Assembly: GCA_963706685.1 (NCBI GenBank)
Contig: CAVPMY010000005.1
Coordinates: 372,001-436,000, forward strand
Origin: CADEEN01 sp963706685
Lineage (GTDB): Bacteria; Pseudomonadota; Gammaproteobacteria; Burkholderiales; Burkholderiaceae_C
Direction: 5' to 3'
Length of the DNA stretch: 64,000 bases
Position numbers and translations under genes: made by a program. Positions 43,417 through 52,900 of the stretch are shown piece by piece; position 1 is the first letter of the stretch, and each line of letters starts with the position of its first letter. Under the pieces are notes generated by a model. The model was not told the DNA's origin. It ran no database searches and saw only the letters and a program-made list of their open reading frames with translations.

Positions 43417-44703
43417 TCAGCGCTCACTGCACGACTCGAGCGCGCGCTCGCCTGTTGCTGCATCGTCCGGCGCGCCGGCGGTACTTCCGGGGGCCGCGGC
43501 GGCCGACGGCTTGGCCAGCGGCATCATTTGCGGCGCATGCGCCGGCAGCCATCCGGCCCACGCGGGGAAGTGGCGCGTCAGGTGATAAGCCAGCGTGTCC
43601 AGGACAACGCGCCAGCCGCTGCGCCGCTGCGCCACCTGGTCGGGCTCGAGGCGCCGGCAGTGGTCGTCCATCAGGCGCTGCAGATTGGCCTGCAGCCCGC
43701 TCGCGAAGTCGCGGTCGCGGATCATCACGTTGGCTTCGAGGTTCAGGCCCAGGCTCAGCGGATCGAGGTTGCTCGAGCCCACGGTGGCCCACATCCCGTC
43801 GACCACCGCCACCTTGCCATGCAACGGCCGCTGGCAGTACTCGTGGATCTCGACGCCGGCGCGCACCAGTGCGGCATGCAGCAACTCGGCGGCGTGCTTG
43901 ACGATCGCCATGTCGGGCTGGCCCTGCAGGACGAGCCGCACCTTGACGCCACGCCGGGCGGCGCGGCGCAGTGCCTTGAGCAATCGGTAGCCGGGAAAAA
44001 AGTAGGCGTTGGCGATGATCACGTCGCTGCGCGCGGCGCGGATCGCGGCACGGTAGTGGCGCTCGATCGCGTTGCGGCGGTAGCGGTTGTCGCGGGTCAC
44101 GAACATGGCTTCGGCCGTGCCGTTGGCCGCTGCCTTGTCCGCGGCCTCCGGCGGCGCAGGACGCTCGGCCTGTCCGATCTGCGCCAGCGCGAAGTCGCGG
44201 ATCTGCGCCACCAGCGGGCCCTCGACGCGCACCGCGTAGTCCTGTTTGGCCAGCGGCCCGAAGTCGCCCAGGTGGTCGGCCGAGTAGTTGATGCCGCCGA
44301 CGAAGGCCATGCGGTTGTCGACGACGACGATCTTGCGGTGCATGCGGCGAAACACATTCAGCCGCAGACCGAGTATCTTGGGTTGAGGATCGAAGGCGCG
44401 CAGAATCACACCCGCTTCGGCCAGCGCGCCGACGAAGCTGTCGGACAAGTCCGGCGAACCCCAGCCGTCGACCGTCAGATCGACGCGCACGCCGCGCCCG
44501 GCCGCATCGATCAATACGCGCTGCAGTTCGAGCCCGACCTTGTCCTCGAACAGGATGAAGGTCTCGATCAGCACCTCGTGCCGGGCCTGCGCAATGGCCT
44601 CGAACACCGCGGGATAGAACTGCTCGCCGTTCTCGAGCAAATCAGCTTGGTTGCCTGCGGTCCAGGCGCGTTGCGGCCGCAGGCGCAGGCGCGGCATCTT
44701 CAT
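43417..44703 (-). CDS. clsB: Cardiolipin synthase B
   Basis: 428 residues starting at 44703 (MKMPRLRLRPQ). Two phospholipase D HKD motifs are present: HRKIVVVDNRMAFVGG (about residue 125) and HGKVAVVDGMWATVGSSNLD (about 310). No N-terminal membrane segments, as in ClsB. It makes cardiolipin at the inner membrane. It is flanked by the YbhN-like and YbhP-like genes. Confidence 0.93.
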   Translation of the reverse strand: MKMPRLRLRPQRAWTAGNQADLLENGEQFYPAVFEAIAQARHEVLIETFILFEDKVGLELQRVLIDAAGRGVRVDLTVDGWGSPDLSDSFVGALAEAGVILRAFDPQPKILGLRLNVFRRMHRKIVVVDNRMAFVGGINYSADHLGDFGPLAKQDYAVRVEGPLVAQIRDFALAQIGQAERPAPPEAADKAAANGTAEAMFVTRDNRYRRNAIERHYRAAIRAARSDVIIANAYFFPGYRLLKALRRAARRGVKVRLVLQGQPDMAIVKHAAELLHAALVRAGVEIHEYCQRPLHGKVAVVDGMWATVGSSNLDPLSLGLNLEANVMIRDRDFASGLQANLQRLMDDHCRRLEPDQVAQRRSGWRVVLDTLAYHLTRHFPAWAGWLPAHAPQMMPLAKPSAAAAPGSTAGAPDDAATGERALESCSER

Positions 44704-44737
44704 GACGCGGCTCCGCGATCGAGGACCGGCGCTGGCT

Positions 44738-45490
44738 TCACCACTCGAACTCCGCGGCCAGCGGGGCGTGATCCGACAGGTGCGACCAGGGTCGCAAGGG
44801 CAGGACCAGCGGCCGCGCGACATGCGCGTTGCGCGCGTAGATGCGGTCCAGCCGCAGCAGCGGCCAGCGCGCCGGGAAGGTCCTGGCCGCACGGCCCGTC
44901 GCGGTCACGAAGACCTCGCGCAGGTCGGCGCAGCGCGACAGACGCGCATGCGCGTGCGCACGCCAGTCGTTGAAATCGCCGGCCACGATCAGCGGCTCGC
45001 CGGCAGGCACGTCGCGCTCGATCAAGCGGCACAGGCGGTCGAGCTGATGCCGTCGGTGCGCCTCGCGCAGCCCGAGGTGCACGCACATCGCGTGCAGCGG
45101 CGCCGCGGCGCCGGGCACGTCGAGCACACAATGCAGGAAGCCGCGCGCCTCGTGGCCGTCGATCGACGCATCGTGGTTGCGGTGGTAGCGGATCGGATAG
45201 CGCGACAACAGCGCGTTGCCGTGGTCGCCATGCGGATAGACGGCATTGCGCCCGTAGGCATGCTCGGTCCAGATCGTGTCGGCCAGGTATTCGTACTGCG
45301 ATGTCGCCGGCCAGTTGCGGTGCCGCCGCGCGTGCAGTGCGTGCTCGCCGACCACTTCCTGCAGGAAGACCACGTCGGCCGCAACCGAGCGCACGGCTTC
45401 GCGCAGCTCGTGCAGGATCAGGCGGCGATTGAAGAAGCCGAAGCCCTTGTGGGCATTGACGGACAGCACTCTCACGCTGGGGCGGGACAT
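44738..45490 (-). CDS. Endonuclease/exonuclease/phosphatase family protein (YbhP-like)
   Basis: 250 residues from the ATG at 45490. Motifs of the EEP fold are visible: LSVNAHKGFGFFNRR, VVFLQEVVGEH, DIDGHEARGF-like metal/phosphate residues (ASIDGHEARGF), VAGDFNDWR and SHLSDHAPLAAEF. This is the YbhP type, conserved beside clsB. It may act on lipids or phosphodiesters. Confidence 0.9.
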   Translation of the reverse strand: MSRPSVRVLSVNAHKGFGFFNRRLILHELREAVRSVAADVVFLQEVVGEHALHARRHRNWPATSQYEYLADTIWTEHAYGRNAVYPHGDHGNALLSRYPIRYHRNHDASIDGHEARGFLHCVLDVPGAAAPLHAMCVHLGLREAHRRHQLDRLCRLIERDVPAGEPLIVAGDFNDWRAHAHARLSRCADLREVFVTATGRAARTFPARWPLLRLDRIYARNAHVARPLVLPLRPWSHLSDHAPLAAEFEW

Positions 45491-45540
45491 GGCACACGGC
45501 TTGACTCCATAACCGACTGTGCCAGCAATCGGGCACGCCG

Positions 45541-45582
45541 GCTGTAGGCTGCGCGGCAATCGCCTGTGGGCCTTGGCCTACA
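45541..45582. promoter_or_regulatory. Inverted repeat CTGTAGGC/GCCTACAG in a divergent promoter
   Basis: Perfect eight-base arms at 45541-45548 and 45575-45582, between the EEP-family gene and the BLUF gene. The core TGTAGG returns in other intergenic regions at 58.9 and 63.3 kb. It could be an operator or a weak terminator; no uridine run follows. Confidence 0.35.
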
Positions 45583-45652
45583 GGACGCGGGGCAGCGCGC
45601 CGCGACGGACTTCGAGCAGCGATCGCCAGGGTGACCTGTGTAAACTGCCCTG

Positions 45653-46087
45653 GTGAATGTTGCGCGCTCCGAGCTGTCCACCCTGCTCTACGTCAGCACG
45701 ATGTCGCCACGCACCTTGATATCGGACGTGGCGGTCATCGCCCGCACGAGCCGTCGGCGCAATCAGGAAGATCGCATCACGGGTGTGCTGGTGTTCGACG
45801 GCTCCAGCTTTGCCCAGCTGGTCGAAGGGCCGCCGGAGCCGATCGCGGCCCTGCGGGCACGTCTTGAACAAGACACGCGCCACTTCGACATGGACGTCCT
45901 GCATCATGGCCGGGCCGGTGACGAGCGCAGGTTTGCGCAATGGACGCTCGGCTATCACTTCGCTGAGGACGACCACGACGAGTTGGCCGCGCTCAGGGGC
46001 CTGCGCGACGCCCAGGCGCTGGCCCGGTTCGATGCGCTGCGAGAGCGCATCGATTCGTTCGCCGGTGTCGCGACGCCTGCGCCGTAG
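45653..46087 (+). CDS. BLUF-domain blue-light receptor, stand-alone
   Basis: 144 residues from a GTG at 45653. The flavin-site residues have the canonical spacing: Tyr13 (LLYVS), Asn37 (RRRNQEDRITGVLVF) and Gln55 (SFAQLVEGP). The BLUF domain is followed only by a short helical C terminus, so the protein must signal through a partner. No EAL, GGDEF or repressor gene is adjacent. Confidence 0.9.
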   Translation: MNVARSELSTLLYVSTMSPRTLISDVAVIARTSRRRNQEDRITGVLVFDGSSFAQLVEGPPEPIAALRARLEQDTRHFDMDVLHHGRAGDERRFAQWTLGYHFAEDDHDELAALRGLRDAQALARFDALRERIDSFAGVATPAP

Positions 46088-46108
46088 GTGCCGGGGCTCG
46101 CCGGAACG

Positions 46109-47185
46109 TCAGGACACGCCGTCGGCCGGCGGCACATGTTGCGAACCCAGGACCTCCTGCACGAAACGCAGCTTGGCCAGCACGATGTTGGGCATCGTGA
46201 AGGGATAGCTGTCGCGCAGTCCGATCGAACGCGCCATGGCATTGAGAAAGCGCGACACCGGCAACCACTGATGGATCACCAGCTCCTCGAGCGGCATGCC
46301 CGATGTGCCGTACGGGTCACGCAACTGCAGCTTGGGCAGCGCCCGCAGGCTCAAGCCCCAGGCCGCGGCCGACTCGACGGCATCGATGATCAGCAGGTAG
46401 TGCGCACAGGTTTCGGCCCAGTCCTCCCACGGATGCGCCGTGGCATACGCGCTGATGAAGTTCGCGGGCCAGTCCGGTGGCGGGCCCGCGTCGTAGTGCC
46501 GCTGCAGTGCCTGCGCGTAGTCCTGTTGCGGGTCGCCAAAGAGCTGCAGGAAAGCCGCTTCGTGCGTTGTGCCTTCGACCAGGCGTTGGTGAAGGTGATG
46601 CGAAACCTCGTGGCGCAAATGGCCGAGGATGGTGCGCTGCGATTCCGCCAGTGCCACGCGAGCGGCCTCGCGCTGGTCGTCATCGGCCTCCAGCAGATCG
46701 AGCGTGATCGTGCCGTCGGCATGGCCGGTGATCGGTTTGAAATCGGGCCCACCGACTTGCCAGACGAACGCCAGGCCGCTGACATCGTCGTCAGCCCGCT
46801 TCGGTGCGATCGGCAATTGCAGCGACAGCAGCGTGTACAACAGGTGGCGCTTGGCCGACTCGGCCGTCATCCAGCGTGATGGGTTGAGGTCCACCAAGGC
46901 CGAGATGTCGGTTCGCGTCATGCGGCAGCTCAGGCAGCGCTCGTCGACCTGCAATGCCGGCACCATCCAGTTGCAGCCCCAGGCGTTGTGTCGATTCGCG
47001 CACGCCCGCCAACTGCCGGCCTCGCTCTCCGGCACGCCGAGCCGCACCCAGGGTGGCGACACGGCGTCGAAAGCGGCCACCGTCATCTCCTCGGGCACGA
47101 AGCCGAGCGACGCGCCGCACGAACCGCAATGCATGTTTTCGAAGTAGATTTGGGCGGCGCAGCGCGCGCAATTGAACAGTTTCAT
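46109..47185 (-). CDS. Zinc-ribbon protein with putative zinc metallopeptidase domain
   Basis: 358 residues. The N terminus has two zinc-ribbon pairs (FNCARCAAQIYFENMHCGSC) and a second set (ACANRHNAWGCNW; RCLSCRMTR). The metallopeptidase HExxH is in GHLRHEVSHHLHQRLVEG about residue 195, with a downstream glutamate/histidine candidate in WEDWAETCAHYLL. This resembles the family of putative zinc-binding metallopeptidases found in many proteobacteria; the substrate is unknown. It is convergent with the BLUF gene. Confidence 0.87.
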   Translation of the reverse strand: MKLFNCARCAAQIYFENMHCGSCGASLGFVPEEMTVAAFDAVSPPWVRLGVPESEAGSWRACANRHNAWGCNWMVPALQVDERCLSCRMTRTDISALVDLNPSRWMTAESAKRHLLYTLLSLQLPIAPKRADDDVSGLAFVWQVGGPDFKPITGHADGTITLDLLEADDDQREAARVALAESQRTILGHLRHEVSHHLHQRLVEGTTHEAAFLQLFGDPQQDYAQALQRHYDAGPPPDWPANFISAYATAHPWEDWAETCAHYLLIIDAVESAAAWGLSLRALPKLQLRDPYGTSGMPLEELVIHQWLPVSRFLNAMARSIGLRDSYPFTMPNIVLAKLRFVQEVLGSQHVPPADGVS

Positions 47186-47423
47186 CGAGGGTGTGACTCT
47201 GTGGCGAATTGCGAAGGGCGAACGGCCTGCGGTTTGCGGACGGTTTGGACGACAGCCCTGAACCTACCTTGACTGGCTGGAGGGCAGCACGGATTTGACC
47301 TCAAAGTATTCTGGGGACAAGCAGAGACCACGCGTAGCATGCCCGAAAGGGGCTCTGTTCATGCCGGCGCAAGCGCTGGCCGCGGATGTGCCCACGGCGA
47401 ACACTCGATCGCCGGGGCATCGG

Positions 47424-47894
47424 TCAATCCAGCGTCGAGGCCATGGGCTGACTGCTGGCCGGTGCGGCCAGCACACGCTGGTACTCCGATCCAAGTTGCT
47501 CGCGAGCGAGAGGCGACAGGCGGTGCGAAAGCAGCGGCAGCAGCAGGCGATGCTGTTCTCGGGCGTGCAGCGTCAGCAGGTTGAGCAGCAGTTTGGCCAT
47601 GGCGCGCCACTTCGGCGTCGGCATCGCACGTGTTGCCATGGCATTCACCAGGCGATCGCAGGTGGCGTTTTCCTCTGCATCGCCGCAGTGCGGGACGCCG
47701 TACGGCATGCGCAGGCTGCGCAGCGCCGGATACACCACCGCCTGTTCAGCTTGCTGGCGCCTCGCCAGCACTTCGCGAAACTCGGCGAACCGATGCATTC
47801 GGTGCGCTGCTGGCTCCTGCATCAGCAGGCGTGCCAGGCTCAGCACGCGCTCATGATCGGCGCGCAGGCACAGCCTGATATCGGTCGGCGTCAC
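47424..47894 (-). CDS. Hemerythrin-like HHE-domain protein
   Basis: 156 residues from a GTG at 47894. A helical protein with histidines placed as in hemerythrin-like domains (RADHERVLSLARLL; HRMHRFAEFREVLARRQQAE; LTLHAREQHRLLLPLL). It may bind a di-iron site and oxygen or help repair iron centres. Several usual ligands cannot be confirmed by eye. It starts 15 bases after the stop of the next upstream gene. Confidence 0.72.
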   Translation of the reverse strand: MTPTDIRLCLRADHERVLSLARLLMQEPAAHRMHRFAEFREVLARRQQAEQAVVYPALRSLRMPYGVPHCGDAEENATCDRLVNAMATRAMPTPKWRAMAKLLLNLLTLHAREQHRLLLPLLSHRLSPLAREQLGSEYQRVLAAPASSQPMASTLD

Positions 47895-47908
47895 TCGGCG
47901 AGCGCCCG

Positions 47909-48310
47909 CTAGAAAATCTCTTCGACGACCAAGGCGCGGTAATGGACCGCCAGCGTGGCGCCCTGCCCCTTGGCCACGTCGGCGACGCGTTGCGCGTCTT
48001 CGGAGGATTGCGCTCGCACCAGCAACCAGCGGTAGCCTTGTCGCGCCAGACCGAGATAGCGGCGCATCAGTGCGATCTCCGAGCCAAAACCGGCGAGCGC
48101 GCTCGCGTTGTCGATCAGGCCTTGCATCTCTTCGAGGCTTTCGCGCGGCGTGAAGGCCGTCATCGCCGCTTCGCTCCATCCCCGGGCGCGCAATGACAGT
48201 TTCGCCGCGACAAGGGCGGCTTCGTCAGGCAAACCCAGCATGACGTGTCCTACGGGCTTGAAGCTGCCGAAGGATGTCGGCAGGTCCTTCTTGTCGATGG
48301 TCTCTTGCAT
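47909..48310 (-). CDS. Unrecognised stress-type protein (133 aa)
   Basis: Start taken at the ATG at 48310 (MQETIDKKDLPTSFGSFKPV); a GTG four codons upstream is possible. A region VMLGLPDEAALVAAKLSLRA then LIDNASALAGFGSEIALMRR suggests a ferredoxin-like alpha-beta fold of the type seen in general-stress proteins. No signal peptide. It is co-directional with the hemerythrin-like gene. I do not recognise a named family. Confidence 0.7.
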   Translation of the reverse strand: MQETIDKKDLPTSFGSFKPVGHVMLGLPDEAALVAAKLSLRARGWSEAAMTAFTPRESLEEMQGLIDNASALAGFGSEIALMRRYLGLARQGYRWLLVRAQSSEDAQRVADVAKGQGATLAVHYRALVVEEIF

Positions 48311-48445
48311 AGGGATGTTCACCGCTTGCGCTCGTGATGTCGTCGAAGCGGTTTCGATTGTGCGCGGGGCTGTGCCCCGATCGCGGCAGACAGATGCACA
48401 ACTGCGCGTAGGCAGCGTCTGACAGGCGGCCAGGTTGTGTCGACG

Positions 48446-48619
48446 CTAGCGGAGCTCTCGCGATCCCTCGGCCACCATGTCGCGGCACAGCGCAACGAGG
48501 GCGTCGATCTGCAGCGACTTGTCGAACACATGCACCGCGCCGAGGTGCTTGCAGCGTTGCGCGATCAGCGCCTGGGGGTAGTTGGTGACATGTCGATCGA
48601 CTCGAGCACACCGATGCAT
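48446..48619 (-). pseudogene. Remnant of a response-regulator receiver domain
   Basis: A 57-codon frame contains VTNYPQALIAQRCKHLGAVH followed by VFDKSLQIDALVALCRDM, which is the C-terminal half of a CheY-like receiver (the VxTNYP strand and the conserved lysine in FDKS). The N-terminal half with the phospho-aspartate is missing, and no matching sequence is found upstream. It is therefore most likely a decayed gene. Confidence 0.6.
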
Positions 48620-48748
48620 GGCGGTCCAGCCGGCTGACCACGCGCTCGTGTCAGCGAGCGCCTACGCAAGGCGCCGACTTTGCCTGACGACTTCAGCCCT
48701 TCGCCATGCCTATGCTGGCTCGACCAGCGGTGGTCAATGGAGTGGGAC

Positions 48749-48922
48749 ATGAAAGCCGAATTCTGGATCGCGTTGGCACTTCTGGCCGTCGCCATGCATT
48801 GGTTCGTGTTGTGGGCCTGGTTGGCCGTCGACGAGGTCGGCATCTGGAATTTCCGTGCGGATGAACGATTGCCGTACGTGCTGCCGGCAGCCACGGCTGA
48901 GCCGTGTCATCGCGTGTGCTGA
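48749..48922 (+). CDS. Small single-span membrane protein (57 aa)
   Basis: The ATG at 48749 is preceded by GGAGTGGGAC. The sequence MKAEFWIALALLAVAMHWFV continues with LWAWLAVDEVG, a convincing membrane segment, and a short polar tail. No family is recognised. It is the only plus-strand candidate in this stretch. Coding status is moderate because it is short. Confidence 0.5.
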   Translation: MKAEFWIALALLAVAMHWFVLWAWLAVDEVGIWNFRADERLPYVLPAATAEPCHRVC

Positions 48923-48944
48923 GCACGCGGCAAGTGGTCTGCCG

Positions 48945-49370
48945 CTAGTCGCCGGTGTCGAAATACATCACCCCTTGCACGAGGCCCTTGTCCGGCACGA
49001 CGAAGGTCTTGCTCTGCGTGCGCGGTGTGCCCGGCAGCACGTCCGGATACGAGCCCGTCACCTCGTAGCGCCCCGGCGGCAAGTCGACGAGCATCAGCGG
49101 CCCTTGCGTGCGGTGTTCCAGAATCACGTCGCGCTGCGGCAGCGCGACGATCTTCACATCGACATCGGCGAGGTAGGCACCGCTGCGCTTGGCGGCCCAG
49201 ACGATCTTCAGTGAATAGTCGTTCGCGCGCTCGTTCAGTGCGGCAATTTCACCGTCACTGACGGCGCCGCTTTCGACACGGATCGGCTCGTTGCTCACGG
49301 CCACTGCACTCACGGTCCAGATGGCACCGGCCAGGGCGGCAAACGCCAGATGTTTTCCATAGCTGCTCAT
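48945..49370 (-). CDS. Exported protein with carboxypeptidase-regulatory-like fold
   Basis: 141 residues from the ATG at 49370 after AAGGAGATC. A signal peptide (FAALAGAIWTVSAVAVS) is followed by a beta-rich mature part with LMLVDLPPGRYEVTGSYPDV, the pattern of carboxypeptidase-regulatory-like or transthyretin-like domains. Probably periplasmic; role unknown. It overlaps the preceding gene by four bases. Confidence 0.75.
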   Translation of the reverse strand: MSSYGKHLAFAALAGAIWTVSAVAVSNEPIRVESGAVSDGEIAALNERANDYSLKIVWAAKRSGAYLADVDVKIVALPQRDVILEHRTQGPLMLVDLPPGRYEVTGSYPDVLPGTPRTQSKTFVVPDKGLVQGVMYFDTGD

Positions 49371-49765
49371 CGATGATCTCCTTGGGTTGCGCTGAAGCCA
49401 CGATCCGACCAGAGGCTCGGATGGTTTCGAGTGACTTCGCTGGTCGCGTGGTCGCCCTTGGCGGCACTCCGATCCCAGGCCGCACGCGCAGCGTGCTGTG
49501 CTTCCAGCCACGCCAGCCGCGAGCCGCCCTTGACGTCCTCCCATTCGGAACCCAAGCGTCGCACCACGTCGTCGAACAGCGTGTCCTCTCGATAGTGGGC
49601 ATGTCCCAGGCGAAACGCAGGCGCGTAGTCGTCGTATGACAGTCCATCGACGTAGAACGGTTGGCTCATCAGCGTCCGCGACCAGTGGTGTTCGTCGTCT
49701 TCGCGCATGGTGTGGGCATGCAGCGCGGTCGAGCCCGGCAGCGCGGGCAATGGGTCGGTCAACAT
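49367..49765 (-). CDS. Conserved-looking cytoplasmic protein of unknown function (132 aa)
   Basis: Starts MLTDPLPALPGSTALHAHTM. The middle contains DGLSYDDYAPAFRLGHAHYR then DVVRRLGSEWEDVKGGSRLAWLEAQ, a pattern I have seen in small soluble proteins of stress-tolerant bacteria but cannot name. It overlaps the exported protein by four bases, so both are co-translated. Confidence 0.7.
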   Translation of the reverse strand: MLTDPLPALPGSTALHAHTMREDDEHHWSRTLMSQPFYVDGLSYDDYAPAFRLGHAHYREDTLFDDVVRRLGSEWEDVKGGSRLAWLEAQHAARAAWDRSAAKGDHATSEVTRNHPSLWSDRGFSATQGDHR

Positions 49766-49904
49766 CGGTCACTCACTCCTTGCTCTGGCTCGACCATCCG
49801 TGGCGCGTGCCGCCATGGCCAAGCCCTCGGCTCAGTGTGAGATCAGCCCATCGCGCGCTGTGTAGGACGCCAGGCCATCGCCGTGTCTCAAAGCAGCGCA
49901 TCGA

Positions 49905-52900
49905 CTATGTCGGCATGGCCAGCAATGACGGCAGTTGGCGATGGCGCGCCATGGCGGACGCGTCGACCACGTAGTGCCCGCCATCGACCAGCTCGGCCAT
50001 CGCCACCCACTCGTCACGCGGCAACATGCCCAGGCAGCCGGGCTGCTGGCGCAATGTGCGCGCAGCGTCACCATGGGCACACAGCGTCAATCGAATGCGC
50101 CGACCCTGCGCCTGCAGCAGGACGTCGGCGTGATCCCAGTCGGGCGGCAAACAGGGCTGAATGCGCAATTGGTGTTGGCGCATCTCGATGCCGCACAAGG
50201 ATTCGGTCGCAGCGCGCCACAGCCAACCGGCACTGCCGGTGTACCAGCTCCAGCCGCAATGCCCCTTGCGCGGCTCGGCGCTGTAGATATCACCGGCGAC
50301 GACATAGGGCTCGCCGCCATAGGCCTTGCGCAGCGCGGGACGTTGTAGCCGGTGCGCCGGGCTGACGGCGCGCCACCACGCCCATGCCCAATCGGCGCGC
50401 TGCAGATCGGCAGCGGCCATCACGGCCCAGGCCGCGGCGTGGTTGTACTGGCCGCCGTTCTCGCGCACGCCCGGCGGATAGGCCTGGATGTAGCCGGCCT
50501 CGGGTCTGGCGTGCTGCAACGGCGGATCGAGCAGGCGCAGCAACTGCGCCTCGTCGTCCCAGAGCTCGCGCGCGGCGGAGCCGAGGGCTTGTGCCGCACG
50601 CGACGCATCGCCGGCAGCCGACAACACCGACCAGGCTTGTGCGATCAGATCGATGCGGCACTCGGCACTGGCGGCTGCGCCAAGCCAGCTGCCATCGTCG
50701 AAAGTGGCACGGCGGTACCACTGGCCGTCCCAGGCACGGCCCTCGATGGCGCCGACGATCTGCGCGCGTGCTTGCTTCCAGCGCGCAGTGCGGGGCTGGT
50801 CATCAAAGCGGCCGGCCAGCGGCAACATGCCGTCGATGACTGCACAGACAAACCATGCCAGCCACACCGATTCGCCTTGGCCGCCGTGACCGACGCGATT
50901 CATGCCGTCGTTCCAGTCGCCGCTGCCCATCAACGGCAGCCCATTGGCGCCCACGGCCAGACTGCAGTCCACGGCTCGCGCCGCATGCTCGTAGATCGAC
51001 GCGCGCTGGTGGCTGACCTGCGGTGTTTCATAAATGTCTTCGGCTCCAGCAGGCACCGGACGGCCATCGAGAAACGCCACCGTCTCGTCGAGCAACGCGG
51101 CGTCGGCGGTGCGTTGCACGTAGTGCGCCAGCGCGAACGGCAACCACAAGCGGTCGTCGGAAAAATGCGTGCGCACCCCGGCGCCGCCGGGCATGTGCCA
51201 CCAATGCTGCACATCGCCCTCGGCGAACTGCCGCGATGCGCTGATGCGCAATTGCGCGGCCAGCAGCGACGGATCGAGCGTCAGCATCGACATCGCGTCC
51301 TGCAACTGGTCGCGAAAACCGAACGCGCCGCCGTTCTGGAAGAAGCCCGAGCGCGCCCACAGCCGGCAAGCCACCGTCTGGTAGGGCAGCCAGTGATTGA
51401 CGAGTGCGTCGAACGCGGCGTCGGGCGTGCGCACCTGCAGTGGCGCGCCCAGCGTGCGCCACTGCGCGCGTTGCTGTGCCAGGCGTTCGTCGGCTGGCAC
51501 ACGCATGGCGGCGGCGATCGCCTGCGGCGCGTCGGCAGCGTTGTGGACGTGGCCGAGCAACAGCGTCAACTCGATGGTCTGATCAGGTTTGATCGTCAGC
51601 GTGCGCCCGAGCGCAGCGCAGGGGTCGGTGCCGGAACCGGCGACCGCGCCGAGCCGTGCCGGCAACACGAGGCGGCCCTGCATGTCGTAGAACTCGCGGC
51701 GGTCGCAGGTCCACTCGTCGACGCTGCCCGGTTTGTCGTCAGCATCGCGGTCTCGAAACGCCAGCCACGCGGTGGCGCCGCCGAATCCGGCCGACGCATC
51801 GAGCTGCGTCGCCAGCAGGCCCTGTCGCGGCGAGGCGCGTGCGTCGGTGGCCGGCAGCACCACATGCTGCGTGGCCACCGACAGTCGGGCGTCCGCCGAC
51901 GGACCCATCTGCCACTCGACCAGCGCCACGCAGCGCAACTGCAGCGCATGCCCGCCGCTGCTGCGCAGCCGCAGCTGCACCTGCTTGACGGCGGCCTCGG
52001 CGTCGACGCACCACTCGATGCGCGCCTCGACGTCGCCGATGCGTTGCGTCATGCGCGTGAAGCCGATGCCATGCTCGACCGATCGCTGCCCTGCGCCCTG
52101 CAGCGCGCGGCCGAGCGGCCAGACGCGGCCGTTGTCCAGGTCCTGCAGCAGCAGCCACTCGCCCGGCGGATCGGTCAGCGGGTCGTTGCTCCAGCGCGTG
52201 ATCTGGTGCATGCGGCTGTTGTCGGCCCAGGTGTGGCCGGCGGCCATTTCCGAAACATGGCAGCCGAAGTGCGGATTGGCCAGCACGTTGATCCACGGCT
52301 GCGGCGGCTGCTGGGTCGCGCTGACGGCAAAGGCGTAGCGGCCGTCCTGCGCCGAGAAGCTGCCGCGCGGCGCTTCGGCCGCGGGCACGTCCGTGATCCA
52401 CGGCGGCACGACCGCCTCCACGTCCTGCAGCCGGCGCCTGTTCAACTCACGCTCGTGCCGATCGGCCAGCCGGGCCATCTGCTCGGCCAACGAGCGGCCG
52501 TCGGCCTGCAGGCGCACACGAGCCAGCAGCGCCAGCGTGCTGCGCTCCAAGGGTTCGAGCTCGCTTTCGCGCAGCAGCGTCACGCGCGGCCGGCTCGGGT
52601 CCTTCTCGGACGAGTGCATGGCGTGCAGCAGATCGTGCTGCACCGGTGTCAGGTAGGACTGCGGTTCGCCGTTGACGACAACCAGATCGATGCCCTGCCC
52701 GGCCACCGCCCAGGCCATCGTTGCACGCATCAGCGTGTGCACCAGCGACAAGCCCAATTCGCTGTGGATGGTGACCAGCAGAATCGGCCGCTCGCCACCG
52801 ATGCCGTGCCGGTACAGCGTGCGGCGATCGCATTGCCGCGCAGCGTCGCCCTCGGGCACATTGCGCACGCTGAGCTGGCCGAGCAGCGTCTGCAGTGTCA

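Noticed and set aside
47186..47423. Possible short genes between the metallopeptidase and hemerythrin-like genes
   Set aside because: Several overlapping open frames on both strands, none with a ribosome site or recognisable motif.
48319..48531. 70-codon minus-strand frame overlapping the receiver remnant
   Set aside because: The adjacent frame contains recognisable receiver-domain sequence; this one is its shadow.
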